Positions 7,438 to 16,040 of a stretch of 34,302 nt of DNA are shown here, in pieces; the first letter of the stretch is position 1, and each line of letters opens with the position of its first letter. The stretch lies in assembly GCA_045638005.1 (NCBI GenBank), contig JAZUAN010000032.1, positions 1 through 34,302 on the forward strand, in the 5' to 3' direction. The stretch comes from URNF01 sp045638005. GTDB taxonomy: Bacteria > Bacillota > Clostridia > Oscillospirales > Acutalibacteraceae. The notes beneath the pieces were generated by a model. It made no database searches, was not told the DNA's origin, and was given only the letters and a program-made list of their open reading frames with translations. The translations under genes were made by a program, and so were the position numbers.

Positions 7438-9365
7438 ACGATCCGTCCAAACTGTTTTTCCAGTTCTTTTTTAGTCATAACAAAGCAGACGGGTCTGCCG
7501 TGCGGACAGTACCGCACATCAGGGTCGGAAAGCACCTTTTCAGTCAACATCAGCCATTCCTGCGGGGTGGTCATATCCCCCGCCTTAATAGCAGCGCGGC
7601 AGGCAATGGAATGATAGATCCAATCTTCTTTAGCGGTGAGAACATCCCGCTTACCGGATGCCAAACCGCCCGCGATCTCCTCGATCACCGCAGTAACATC
7701 ACAGCCGGAAAGCACGGTCGGTACGGCACGCACCAAAACAGTGAGACCACCGAAATCCTCAATCGCATATCCTGCTTTTTCCAACAGCGGTAAAGCGGCA
7801 AGTAATGCGTTGCAGGCATCGCTATCCAACGTGACCGTCACAGGAGTGAGCAGCATTTGCGCGTCAGGTTGTGCGCTGTCCTTCAAGCTGTTATACAAAA
7901 TGCGTTCGTGTGCCGCATGCTTGTCAATGACCAGCATCTCGTCGCCGTGTTCTGCAAGGATATAGGTCGTAAATATCTCACCGATAATGCGCGGCGGTAA
8001 CGTCTGCACAGTAACTTGTACTTCCTCTTCTACGGGCGCAGGCGGCACCACCTTGGCAGGCGCCTCCTCATTCACGATCGGCTTTGTCAGTTTAGGTACG
8101 GTCATGATCGGCTCGACGGTACCATCCTGCAGCTGCGGCGGTTTTCTCTCCGGTACACCGCTCGCCACAAAAGCGGGCGAAACGGACTTAATCGGTGTCG
8201 CGGCAGGTGTCGGTGCAGGTGCCATCGGCATCGGTGCCGGTTTAGGTGCATCCGGTTTTGTCGGTCGCATCAGCGCGCTGAAAGAGGATTGCATACCGCC
8301 GCTTTGCTGCGGCGCATCCTTCCGCAAAAAGGGATTTTCACGCCTCGTTTCCGGGATAGACGCTTTTGGCAACGTATCACCGCTTTGCAGCGCGGAGCGC
8401 ACACCGTGATACACCGCGTCAAATACCGGTTTTTCATTTACAAAACGCACCTCGATCTTGGCGGGATGTACATTCACATCCACCGCTTCGGGTGCCACCT
8501 CGATATGCAACACACAGGCCGGAAAACGTCCGGTCATGATAAGACCTTGGTACGCGCGGCTCATCGCAACAGCAGCAGTATCGGTTTTCACGTATCTGCC
8601 GTTGATAAAGAAATACTGCATGGTGCGATTAGCGCGGGTAGCAGACGGCTTGCAGCAAAAGCCGTGTACATGCACACCCTCCAACTGATAGTCCACCGCA
8701 ATCAGATTAGAAGCAAAATCTCTACCGAGTACCGCATAGATAGCGGAATGTAATTTACCGTCGCCCGGTGTCAAAAACTCCTCTTTGCCGTCTCTGATAA
8801 AACGGAAAGAGATCTCCGGATGGGATAATGCCAATTTTTGTACCACACCGGCTACCGCGTTGCCCTCGCTGACGTCTTTCTTCAAAAATTTCATGCGAGC
8901 GGGTACATTAAAAAACAAATCGGAAACGGTGATTATAGTACCTTTCGCGGCACCTATCTCCTCGTATTCCCGCTCTTCCCCACCGCAGATGCGATAGACA
9001 GTGCCAAGCCCTGTTTCATCTGTACAGGTGATAAGCTTTACATCAGCAACCGCCGCTACCGAGGCGAGCGCCTCACCGCGGAAGCCAAGCGTTGCGATGC
9101 GTTCAAGATCATTTTCTGTACGCACCTTGCTGGTGGCATGGCGTAAGAAGGCGCGCGGCACATCTTCATACGCAATTCCGCAGCCGTTATCGGTGATACG
9201 GATCATGGAGACACCGCCGTTTTTGATTTCCACCGTCACGGTATCCGCGCCGGCATCAATGGTATTTTCCAGCAGTTCCTTTACCACAGATGCGGGGCGT
9301 TCCACCACCTCACCTGCGGCAATCAGTTCTGCGGTATGTTTATCGAGAACATGTATCTTTGCCAT
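7434..9365 (-). CDS. mutL: DNA mismatch repair protein MutL
   Basis: MutL links MutS mismatch recognition to strand excision and, in organisms without MutH, nicks DNA itself. It is 643 aa. The GHKL ATPase is N-terminal: Asn34 in ELLENTIDAGA, DNGCG at 59-63, ATSK and GFRGEAL at 94-100. A transducer domain, a Pro/Ala-rich linker (about 330-450) and the C-terminal dimerisation/endonuclease domain follow. Endonuclease motifs are DKHAAHE at 481-487, ACR at 588-590 and CPHGRP at 620-625. The second Glu of the usual DQHA(X)2E(X)4E motif is Asn492 here. It starts 18 bases after mutS with a clear AGAGAGGAG SD. Confidence 0.97.
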   Translation of the reverse strand: MAKIHVLDKHTAELIAAGEVVERPASVVKELLENTIDAGADTVTVEIKNGGVSMIRITDNGCGIAYEDVPRAFLRHATSKVRTENDLERIATLGFRGEALASVAAVADVKLITCTDETGLGTVYRICGGEEREYEEIGAAKGTIITVSDLFFNVPARMKFLKKDVSEGNAVAGVVQKLALSHPEISFRFIRDGKEEFLTPGDGKLHSAIYAVLGRDFASNLIAVDYQLEGVHVHGFCCKPSATRANRTMQYFFINGRYVKTDTAAVAMSRAYQGLIMTGRFPACVLHIEVAPEAVDVNVHPAKIEVRFVNEKPVFDAVYHGVRSALQSGDTLPKASIPETRRENPFLRKDAPQQSGGMQSSFSALMRPTKPDAPKPAPMPMAPAPTPAATPIKSVSPAFVASGVPERKPPQLQDGTVEPIMTVPKLTKPIVNEEAPAKVVPPAPVEEEVQVTVQTLPPRIIGEIFTTYILAEHGDEMLVIDKHAAHERILYNSLKDSAQPDAQMLLTPVTVTLDSDACNALLAALPLLEKAGYAIEDFGGLTVLVRAVPTVLSGCDVTAVIEEIAGGLASGKRDVLTAKEDWIYHSIACRAAIKAGDMTTPQEWLMLTEKVLSDPDVRYCPHGRPVCFVMTKKELEKQFGRIV

Positions 9366-9383
9366 CGGTATCTCCTCTCTCTA

Positions 9384-12014
9384 TCAGTCAATCGCTTGTG
9401 CTTTTTTTACAAGCGTATACAAAATCTGCATGGCTTCAATGGGGGTTAAGGTATCCACATCAAGCGCTTTGAGTTCCGCGGTCAGCGCATCACTCGCGGC
9501 ATTTCCGAGTGTCATTTGCATCTCTGCGGGTTCATTCGATATTGATATCACTTCACGCACAGCAGGCAGGTTGCCGCCGTTTTCGGCGATGATCTCTCTT
9601 AAAATATCCTTTGCACGCGCGACCACGCTATCGGGAATACCCGCCAGCTTTGCCACTTCGATACCGTAGCTATCATCCGCAGGTCCACGCACAATGCGGC
9701 GCAAGAAGGTGATATCATCACCGCGTTTTTTCACAGCAATGTTATAATTCTTCACGCCTTGTAAAATATCTTCCAAAACATTAAGTTCGTGATAGTGGGT
9801 CGCAAGCAGAGCTTTTGCGCCGGATTTTTTGACATCTGCCACATATTCCAGCACCGCTCTTGCGATACTCATGCCGTCAAAGGTAGAAGTACCTCTGCCG
9901 ATCTCATCAAATATGATCAAGCTGTTGCGGGTAGCATTTTTGAGAATGTATGCCACCTCACTCATTTCCACCATGAAGGTGGATTGTCCCGCAGCGAGGT
10001 CATCAGATGCACCCACGCGGGTAAAAATGCTGTCTACAACACCGATCGTAGCAGAAGACGCCGGTACAAAGCAGCCGATCTGCGCCATCAGTACAATGAG
10101 CGCCGTTTGCCGCATGTAGGTGGATTTGCCTGCCATATTAGGACCGGTGATCAGTGCTATGCGGTCCTCTCCGTCATTCAATAAGGTATCGTTGGGTACA
10201 AACGGCGTATCCGATAAAAATTCCACCACCGGATGACGACCCGCCACAATGCGGATCTCACCTTTATCGCGGATTTCGGGACGGCAATAATGCTGTCTGC
10301 TCGAAACCTCTGCAAAACAAGCAAGCACATCCAACTGCGCAAGTGCTGAGGCGGTATTCTGGATACGATCCAGTTCGCCCGCAACCGTAGTACGGATTTC
10401 AGTAAACAACTGATATTCGAGCGCTATTGAACGCTCTTTGGCGGTCAGCACACGAGTCTCCAGTTCTTTGAGTTCTTCAGTGATATACCGTTCAGCATTG
10501 GCAAGCGTTTGTTTTCGTATGTAATGTGGCGGAATCTCACCGGTATAGGAACGTAAAATCTCGATATAGTAGCCGAACACGCGGTTATATCCCACCCGCA
10601 GGTTTTTGATACCGGTCTTTTCCCGCTCCTGAGCTTCTACGCGGGCGATAAAGCCTTTGCCGTCCTGCATATCGGTACGCAGTTCATCCAAAGACGCATT
10701 ATATCCCGGACGGATCATGCCGCCCTCGCGAACAGAAAACGGCGGATCTTCCACAATAGAATTTCCAAGCAGCGTTTCGATATCTTCAAGTGTATCAACA
10801 GTCTGCTCCAACATACGCAGCATGGGCGCTTTCGCATTTTGCAGCAACTGCTTGACCGGTAAAATTTTACCGATGGTGAGATATAAAGAACGCAGTTCTC
10901 TCGCGTTCGCACTACCGTAAATGATGCGAGTCATGATACGGTCAAGGTCGTATACGTCCGAGAGCGCTTCCCGCATTTCACCACGCAGCACAACGTTGCC
11001 CATCAGCTCTTCCACAGCGTCCAGACGTGCGTCAATGGGCGCTTTGTGAATAAGCGGTTGCTCGATCCAAGAACGGATAAGACGCTTGCCCATTGCGGTA
11101 CAAGTGCGATCAAGCACACCAAGCAGCGAGCCGCGCTTCTCTTTGGAACGCAGTGTTTCCATCAGTTCCAGATTGCGTCTTGCGGAGATATCCAGCTTCA
11201 TAAACTGAATATCTGAATATATACGCACGTGATTGAGACGTTCAAGACCGCCCATCTGGGTGTTTTGCAGATAAGAGAGTACACAACCGAGCGTACTCAC
11301 TGCCGCAGACTTGTCCGCCAGATCCATAGAAGCAAGATCATCGCAGGCAAAATGTTCTTTGACAATGCGCGCAGTCATTTCCGTATCAAACTCCGCATCA
11401 TCCCGCACATCGGCGGTAAGCCCCATGCGTTCGCTGATAAAGCCTTGAATGGTTTTATCCACAGCGGTGACACTGTTAATCAGTATTTCACTGGGAGAAA
11501 ACCGTCCCAGTTCATTTGTGATGCGGGTGGGCAAATCGGCGCCGGACATAGCGGTCACATGGATATCACCGGTAGAGCAATCACAAAAACACAGGCCCGC
11601 TTCCTTACGATCCTTGGACACCCAAACGGAGGCAAGGTAGTTGTTACGGCTCTCGTCCAGCATACTGCCCTCGATAACCGTACCGGGGGTAATGATGCGG
11701 ATAACGTCCCGCTTGACAAGTCCTTTCGCCTGCGCAGGATCCTCGGTCTGCTCACAGATAGCCACCTTGTATCCTTTTTGCACCAAGCGTGCAATATAAC
11801 CCTCACAGCTGTGGAACGGCACACCACACATAGGCGCCCGCTCCTCCTGACCACAATCCCTGCCGGTCAGGGTCAATTCCAGCTCCTTGGACGCAATTTC
11901 CGCGTCTTTAAAGAACATTTCATAGAAATCGCCCAACCGATAGAACAAAATGCAGTTTTCGTGCTGTTTTTTAATTTCAAAATACTGCTTCATCATGGGG
12001 GTAAATTCCGCCAT
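9384..12014 (-). CDS. mutS: DNA mismatch repair protein MutS
   Basis: MutS recognises base mismatches and small loops and recruits MutL using ATP. It is 876 aa, normal length for MutS1. The mismatch-reading Phe-X-Glu motif is F30-Y31-E32 in GDFYEMF. The connector, lever and clamp domains fill about 120-560. Walker A GPNMAGKST is at 624-632 and Walker B IIFDEIGRGTS at about 700-710, with the ATHYHEL switch at 739-745. It is followed closely by mutL and preceded by the YlbF-family gene, the same order as ymcA...mutS-mutL in Bacillus (where cotE intervenes). The SD AGGGA is 9-10 bases from the ATG. Confidence 0.98.
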   Translation of the reverse strand: MAEFTPMMKQYFEIKKQHENCILFYRLGDFYEMFFKDAEIASKELELTLTGRDCGQEERAPMCGVPFHSCEGYIARLVQKGYKVAICEQTEDPAQAKGLVKRDVIRIITPGTVIEGSMLDESRNNYLASVWVSKDRKEAGLCFCDCSTGDIHVTAMSGADLPTRITNELGRFSPSEILINSVTAVDKTIQGFISERMGLTADVRDDAEFDTEMTARIVKEHFACDDLASMDLADKSAAVSTLGCVLSYLQNTQMGGLERLNHVRIYSDIQFMKLDISARRNLELMETLRSKEKRGSLLGVLDRTCTAMGKRLIRSWIEQPLIHKAPIDARLDAVEELMGNVVLRGEMREALSDVYDLDRIMTRIIYGSANARELRSLYLTIGKILPVKQLLQNAKAPMLRMLEQTVDTLEDIETLLGNSIVEDPPFSVREGGMIRPGYNASLDELRTDMQDGKGFIARVEAQEREKTGIKNLRVGYNRVFGYYIEILRSYTGEIPPHYIRKQTLANAERYITEELKELETRVLTAKERSIALEYQLFTEIRTTVAGELDRIQNTASALAQLDVLACFAEVSSRQHYCRPEIRDKGEIRIVAGRHPVVEFLSDTPFVPNDTLLNDGEDRIALITGPNMAGKSTYMRQTALIVLMAQIGCFVPASSATIGVVDSIFTRVGASDDLAAGQSTFMVEMSEVAYILKNATRNSLIIFDEIGRGTSTFDGMSIARAVLEYVADVKKSGAKALLATHYHELNVLEDILQGVKNYNIAVKKRGDDITFLRRIVRGPADDSYGIEVAKLAGIPDSVVARAKDILREIIAENGGNLPAVREVISISNEPAEMQMTLGNAASDALTAELKALDVDTLTPIEAMQILYTLVKKAQAID

Positions 12015-12048
12015 GCGCTCACATCCCTATCTGTGTCGTATCTTAGAA

Positions 12049-12456
12049 TTAGTGGCAACCGCCGCAGGAAGAACAATCTCCGCCGCAGCTGGCGTTTTCG
12101 TCATAGGTATCGGGATCTACACCCTGCATAGACATATTGATAATAGTGGTAACAGCACGCGCGATCTGGTCAAACGCGGTTTTCGCCTCGTTGTACGCCT
12201 GCATACTGGGATTCTCCATCACTTTTGCATAGATCTCACGAATCTCCACATTGAGCGCTCTCTGCTTTTCAGCATCCTGCTCTTCCTTAGAAGCTTCTTC
12301 ATTGATCACCATGCGTTTCAGATTGAATTCGCCGATAAGTTTCTGCAACTCACCGTCAGCGTCCGCTGTATCCTGTGCTGCTTTCATTTTGATAAAGCTC
12401 TCCTCAGCCTGCATAGCATGTCCGAGGTCTTTCGCCATCTGTAAAATCTTTTCCAT
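12049..12456 (-). CDS. YlbF/YmcA-family protein with C-terminal cysteine cluster
   Basis: A 135-aa, mostly helical protein of the YlbF/YmcA (Com_YlbF) family; EFNLKRMVINEEASKE and the helical C-terminal half fit the fold. Its place between miaB and mutS matches ymcA (ricA) of B. subtilis, where RicA-RicF-RicT form a complex carrying 4Fe-4S clusters and affecting RNA processing and development. The last 12 residues are CGGDCSSCGGCH, giving Cys124, 128, 131 and 134 plus His135, a likely metal or Fe-S ligand set. It is not clear which of YmcA and YlbF it is orthologous to, since one copy may serve both roles. An AAGGAG SD lies 7 bases before the ATG. Function is inferred from family and context. 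Confidence 0.85.
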   Translation of the reverse strand: MEKILQMAKDLGHAMQAEESFIKMKAAQDTADADGELQKLIGEFNLKRMVINEEASKEEQDAEKQRALNVEIREIYAKVMENPSMQAYNEAKTAFDQIARAVTTIINMSMQGVDPDTYDENASCGGDCSSCGGCH

Positions 12457-12479
12457 AGTAAAAACTCCTTAATGTTGGT

Positions 12480-13889
12480 TTATTTCACGATCTCGCCGTG
12501 CACGATAAAACTGCGAGCGGCTGTGATCTTTACATTGACATACATTCCTACCAGTGTTTCATCCACCGGCACGCGCACCACACAGTTATCCTGCAAGCGC
12601 GCTTCCATATAGTCTTCCCGCACATTTTCCACCAATGCACGGTGGGTTGTGCCGATCAGTTTCTGCAACCGCTCACCGGACAACCTTTCCTGCAGATCGG
12701 TGAGTTCTTTAAGCCATGCGGTTTTTTGTTCACGGGTGATGGGGTCCGGCAGCGATGCCGCCGGTGTACCCACGCGCGGTGAATAGATGAAGGTGAACAG
12801 CGAGGTAAACCCTACTTCTTCGACCAATGACAGCGTATCCTCAAATTCTTCTCGAGTCTCGCCGGGGAAGCCGACAATGACATCACTGGTAAAAGAGATA
12901 TCCGGTATCACCTTGCGGGCGTAGTTTACCACTTCTAAATACCGTGCACGGTCGTAATACCGATTCATCGCTTTGAGCACTCTGTCGTTACCCGACTGGA
13001 ACGGCAGATGGAAATGCCGTGACACCTTCTCGCAAGCAGCGATGGTATCAAACAGATGCTCTGTCGCATCTTTCGGATGGGAGGTCATAAAGCGGATGAT
13101 AAAGTCGCCCGGAATAGCATTGATCCTCTTTAAAAGTTCCGGGAAATCCACACCGTGGCTCTCTCCCTTGCCATAGGAATTCACATTCTGACCTAGCAGG
13201 GTAATATCGGTATAGCCTGCCTTGACCAGATCCTCAACCTCTTTGAGAATACATGCAGGCTCGCGACTGCGCTCTCTGCCGCGCACATACGGCACGATAC
13301 AGTAAGTGCAAAAATTATTGCAGCCATACATGATCGGTACAAAAGCTTTAAAGGTGCCGTCTCTGCGCACCGGTAAACCTTCTGCGATGACGCCGTCCCC
13401 ATCCGGAATAACGGTCAATTGCGATGGGCTTTGCAACGCTTTAAACAGCAATTCGGGCAAGCGATGGATAACATGTGTGCCAAACACCAAGCCGACAAAC
13501 GGATAATGCTCACGCAAGCGTTTTGCCACATGCTCCTGCTGCACCATACAGCCGCATACCGCAATCAGCGTTTGCGGACGGCGGGCTTTCACGTGTTTGA
13601 GCGCGCCGACATTGCCGAACACACGGTCTACCGCGTGTTCACGCACCGCACAAGTGTTGAAGAGGATAAAATCCGCCTCATCAACATTCTCGGTAAAGCC
13701 GAACCCCATTTCACCCAGCATGCCCTTCATGCGTTCGGAATCGGACACATTTTGCTGACAGCCGTAGGTGCGCACGCAAGCAAGCGGTTGCATAGACGGT
13801 TTTTCTATTTCATATCGTTCCCGCACGCGAGCGGCAAACTCTTTTTGTTGTTCTAAAACCTCAGGAGAGATCTGCTGAATATCTGCCAT
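12480..13889 (-). CDS. miaB: tRNA-2-methylthio-N6-dimethylallyladenosine synthase
   Basis: A radical-SAM methylthiotransferase that converts i6A37 to ms2i6A37 in tRNA. It is 469 aa. The N-terminal UPF0004 domain carries the auxiliary-cluster cysteines C44 (TYGCQ), C80 (NTCAVRE) and C114 (CGCM). The radical-SAM cluster motif CNNFCTYC gives C190, C194 and C197. LLGQNVNSYG, MTSHPKD, HLPFQSGN and FPGETREEF follow, and a C-terminal TRAM domain (about 405-467). It is the first gene of the long minus-strand run and has its own promoter. The ATG at 13889 follows GAAAGGAAG. It is separated from the YlbF-family gene by 23 bases. Confidence 0.97.
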   Translation of the reverse strand: MADIQQISPEVLEQQKEFAARVRERYEIEKPSMQPLACVRTYGCQQNVSDSERMKGMLGEMGFGFTENVDEADFILFNTCAVREHAVDRVFGNVGALKHVKARRPQTLIAVCGCMVQQEHVAKRLREHYPFVGLVFGTHVIHRLPELLFKALQSPSQLTVIPDGDGVIAEGLPVRRDGTFKAFVPIMYGCNNFCTYCIVPYVRGRERSREPACILKEVEDLVKAGYTDITLLGQNVNSYGKGESHGVDFPELLKRINAIPGDFIIRFMTSHPKDATEHLFDTIAACEKVSRHFHLPFQSGNDRVLKAMNRYYDRARYLEVVNYARKVIPDISFTSDVIVGFPGETREEFEDTLSLVEEVGFTSLFTFIYSPRVGTPAASLPDPITREQKTAWLKELTDLQERLSGERLQKLIGTTHRALVENVREDYMEARLQDNCVVRVPVDETLVGMYVNVKITAARSFIVHGEIVK

Positions 13890-13926
13890 AAAAACTTCCT
13901 TTCGAAAGCAGAATATATACTAGATA

Positions 13927-13955
13927 AGTATAGCATTTTTTATAGTATATTGCAA
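13927..13955 (-). promoter_or_regulatory. Sigma-A-type promoter of miaB operon
   Basis: On the minus strand a TTGCAA -35 box (13950-13955) and a TATACT -10 box (13927-13932) are separated by exactly 17 bases in an A/T-rich divergent spacer. A perfect 7-bp inverted repeat (TAGCATT 13931-13937, AATGCTA 13954-13960) brackets the two boxes and could be an operator. Confidence 0.75.
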
Positions 13956-14023
13956 TGCTAAATAAGGGATTTTTTTATAAAACAAAAGAATTTCATTTTT
14001 TCGGAAAAATATAGAAAAAAGGG

Positions 14024-14052
14024 TTTTCTTTTACCGTAAAAAATCATATAAT
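14024..14052 (+). promoter_or_regulatory. Probable promoter of murC
   Basis: A perfect TATAAT -10 box (14047-14052) lies 34 bases before the murC ATG. The matching -35 (TTTTCT, 14024-14029, 17-base spacer) is weak. The upstream 13960-14020 stretch is very A/T-rich and may act as an UP element. An AAAGGA SD lies at about 14070-14075. Confidence 0.6.
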
Positions 14053-14085
14053 AGATACAATATCAAGCGAAAGGATCAAAAAGAT

Positions 14086-15453
14086 ATGCGTGACGATCTT
14101 TTGAAAAATATTCATCGTATCCACTTTATCGGTATCGGCGGCTCCGGTATGCGTCCGCTTGCGGAAATTCTGCACAGCCGCGGATTTTCGCTTTCCGGTT
14201 CGGATAACAACGAATCGGACAACCTTGCCCGCATCCGCGCACTGGATATTCCGGTGTTTATGGGGCATGATGCCAAAAATATTGTCGGCGCCGACATGGT
14301 GGTATACACCATCGCCGTAGGCAACGACAACCCCGAAAAGATAGCTGCGGAGCAAGCCGGCATCCCGCTCATTGAACGCGCGCAGTTGCTCGGCTGGATC
14401 TCCCGTCAATACGGGCAGACTGTAGCGGTAGCGGGTACCCATGGAAAAACCACCACCACTTCTATGTTGGCACAAGTGCTCTTGGAAGCGGATAAAGATC
14501 CGAGTCTGTTTATCGGCGGCAGACTGCCGCTCATCAATGCTAACGGCAGATCGGGTAACAGCGATATCATGGTGTGTGAAGCCTGCGAATTCCAAGATCA
14601 CTATCAGGCAATGACACCTGCCATTTCCATTATTCTCAATGTGGATGCAGATCATTTAGATTACTTCGGCACGCTCGATAATGTCATCGCCTCCTTTGCA
14701 AAATTTTCCGCAAAGACCACCGGTCACGTTATCTATAACGCAGAGGACGAGAACACCCGCAAAGCAATCGCAGCACTGCCACAGGAAAAATGTATTTCCT
14801 ACGGTTTCTCCCCCGCTTGCGACTGGTATGCGCAGAATGTACGCACTGAAAACGGCGCTTATGGCGTATATGACCTCTATCACAAAGGAGAATTTATCAC
14901 CGCTGTCAAATTAGGCGTTCCCGGACAGCACAATGTCAGCAATTCGCTCGCGGTCGCGGCAGCGGCTACCCTTTGCGGCGTCACCCCCGCTGCAATCGCC
15001 GCAGGCATCGAACATTTCAAAGGCGCGGGCAGACGGTTTGAGTTTGTCGGCGAAGCAAACGGCGTTACCTTTGTTGACGACTACGCCCACCACCCCACCG
15101 AAATTGCAGCAACCATCTCTACCGCTAAAAAAATGCCGTACAACCGCATTTGGGCTGTATTTCAACCGTTCACCTTCTCCCGCACCGCACGGCATTTAGA
15201 CGAATTTGCCGAAGCTTTAAGATTAGCGGACGAGGTTGTCGTCAGCGATATCATGGGATCGCGCGAGAAAAACGAATGGAACGTGCATTCCACCGGTATT
15301 ACCGATCAGATAGACGGCGCACATCATCTTGCTACCTTCCCCGAAATTGCGGATTTTGTTTCTGCAAACGTCAAACCGGGTGACATGGTACTCACCATGG
15401 GCGGCGGCGATGTGTATAAATGCGCACGCATGATTTTAGAAAAATGTAAATAA
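14086..15453 (+). CDS. murC: UDP-N-acetylmuramate-L-alanine ligase
   Basis: MurC adds L-alanine to UDP-MurNAc, the first step of the peptidoglycan stem peptide, in the cytoplasm. It is 455 aa. The N-terminal Rossmann domain (HFIGIGGSGMRPLAEIL at about 13-29, SGSD) binds the UDP part. The ATP loop AGTHGKTTTTS is at 116-126. NVDADHLDYFG and GQHNVSNSLAVAAA define the central domain, and DDYAHHPTEI and QPFTFSRT the C-terminal domain. It is the only complete plus-strand gene in the window, divergent from miaB and convergent with the small membrane gene, so it is a one-gene unit with its own promoter and terminator. Confidence 0.97.
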   Translation: MRDDLLKNIHRIHFIGIGGSGMRPLAEILHSRGFSLSGSDNNESDNLARIRALDIPVFMGHDAKNIVGADMVVYTIAVGNDNPEKIAAEQAGIPLIERAQLLGWISRQYGQTVAVAGTHGKTTTTSMLAQVLLEADKDPSLFIGGRLPLINANGRSGNSDIMVCEACEFQDHYQAMTPAISIILNVDADHLDYFGTLDNVIASFAKFSAKTTGHVIYNAEDENTRKAIAALPQEKCISYGFSPACDWYAQNVRTENGAYGVYDLYHKGEFITAVKLGVPGQHNVSNSLAVAAAATLCGVTPAAIAAGIEHFKGAGRRFEFVGEANGVTFVDDYAHHPTEIAATISTAKKMPYNRIWAVFQPFTFSRTARHLDEFAEALRLADEVVVSDIMGSREKNEWNVHSTGITDQIDGAHHLATFPEIADFVSANVKPGDMVLTMGGGDVYKCARMILEKCK

Positions 15454-15455
15454 GC

Positions 15456-15499
15456 AAAAAAACGCTTACGGTACGAAATCGTACCGTAAGCGTTTTTTC
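15456..15499 (+). terminator. Bidirectional terminator between murC and convergent gene
   Basis: A perfect 19-bp stem (15457-15475 with 15480-15498) closes on the tetraloop AAAT and has six A residues on one side and six T residues on the other. It begins three bases after the murC stop and ends on the first base of the convergent gene's stop codon, so one hairpin serves both genes. Confidence 0.93.
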
Positions 15500-15977
15500 A
15501 TAGTAAGTATACGCAGACAACTATTGCGGATAATATGATTCCTATCACTATTCCCCGCTTGAAATGCCTTTTCAGATGCGGGATTTTCAGTTTGAAATCT
15601 GTTGTATACCGTTTCATAATCAACGGCAGCCAAATAGGTCCGCGGGGTAATCTGTGTTTTGTATTCCCCTCAGCAATCATCAAATAGGAATGATCGCCGT
15701 GATACCGCGTATAGCCGTATACATATTCCACATGTGTTATGTTCGACCATCGTATACAGTTGTTTTTATAGTAAATACCGATATCGTCCAGTGAACACAG
15801 CGGTTTGCCCCACAAAGCAGAAGCCAGCAAACCGGGTAGCATCAGCAATATGAGTCCCACCGAAAACAACAGCATATCCAACGCCATATCGTAGTTTGCC
15901 CTTTTGGTAACCCACTCCAGAACAAAAGTGGTGAAAGTGAGTGTAAGAGCAACCACCGCAGTAGGAATCAGCAACAA
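15498..15977 (-). CDS. Small membrane protein of unknown function, probably 5'-frameshifted
   Basis: The open frame encodes 159 aa from a TTG codon. It has two N-terminal hydrophobic segments (about 3-20 and 34-54), a soluble middle with a pattern like bacterial PH/YcxB domains (LDDIGIYYKNNCIRWSNITH), and a C-terminal hydrophobic helix. There is no good start or SD for this frame. Just upstream, ATGATG at 16031-16036, five bases after the mscL stop, opens another frame that reaches this one if the A7 tract (16021-16027) is read as A8. The joined product would be 179 aa beginning MMDKKKEKRPINICC. I therefore suspect a frameshift, a sequencing slip or slippage. It is last in the alaS operon. 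I do not recognise a function. Confidence 0.55.
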   Translation of the reverse strand: MLLIPTAVVALTLTFTTFVLEWVTKRANYDMALDMLLFSVGLILLMLPGLLASALWGKPLCSLDDIGIYYKNNCIRWSNITHVEYVYGYTRYHGDHSYLMIAEGNTKHRLPRGPIWLPLIMKRYTTDFKLKIPHLKRHFKRGIVIGIILSAIVVCVYLL

Positions 15978-16040
15978 TATCCTTCCGCTCTGACAACAGA
16001 TATTGATCGGGCGTTTTTCCTTTTTTTGTCCATCATTTAC

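Noticed and set aside
11229..12131. 300-codon plus-strand frame opposite mutS
   Set aside because: Antisense to the N-terminal MutS domains, with no motifs.
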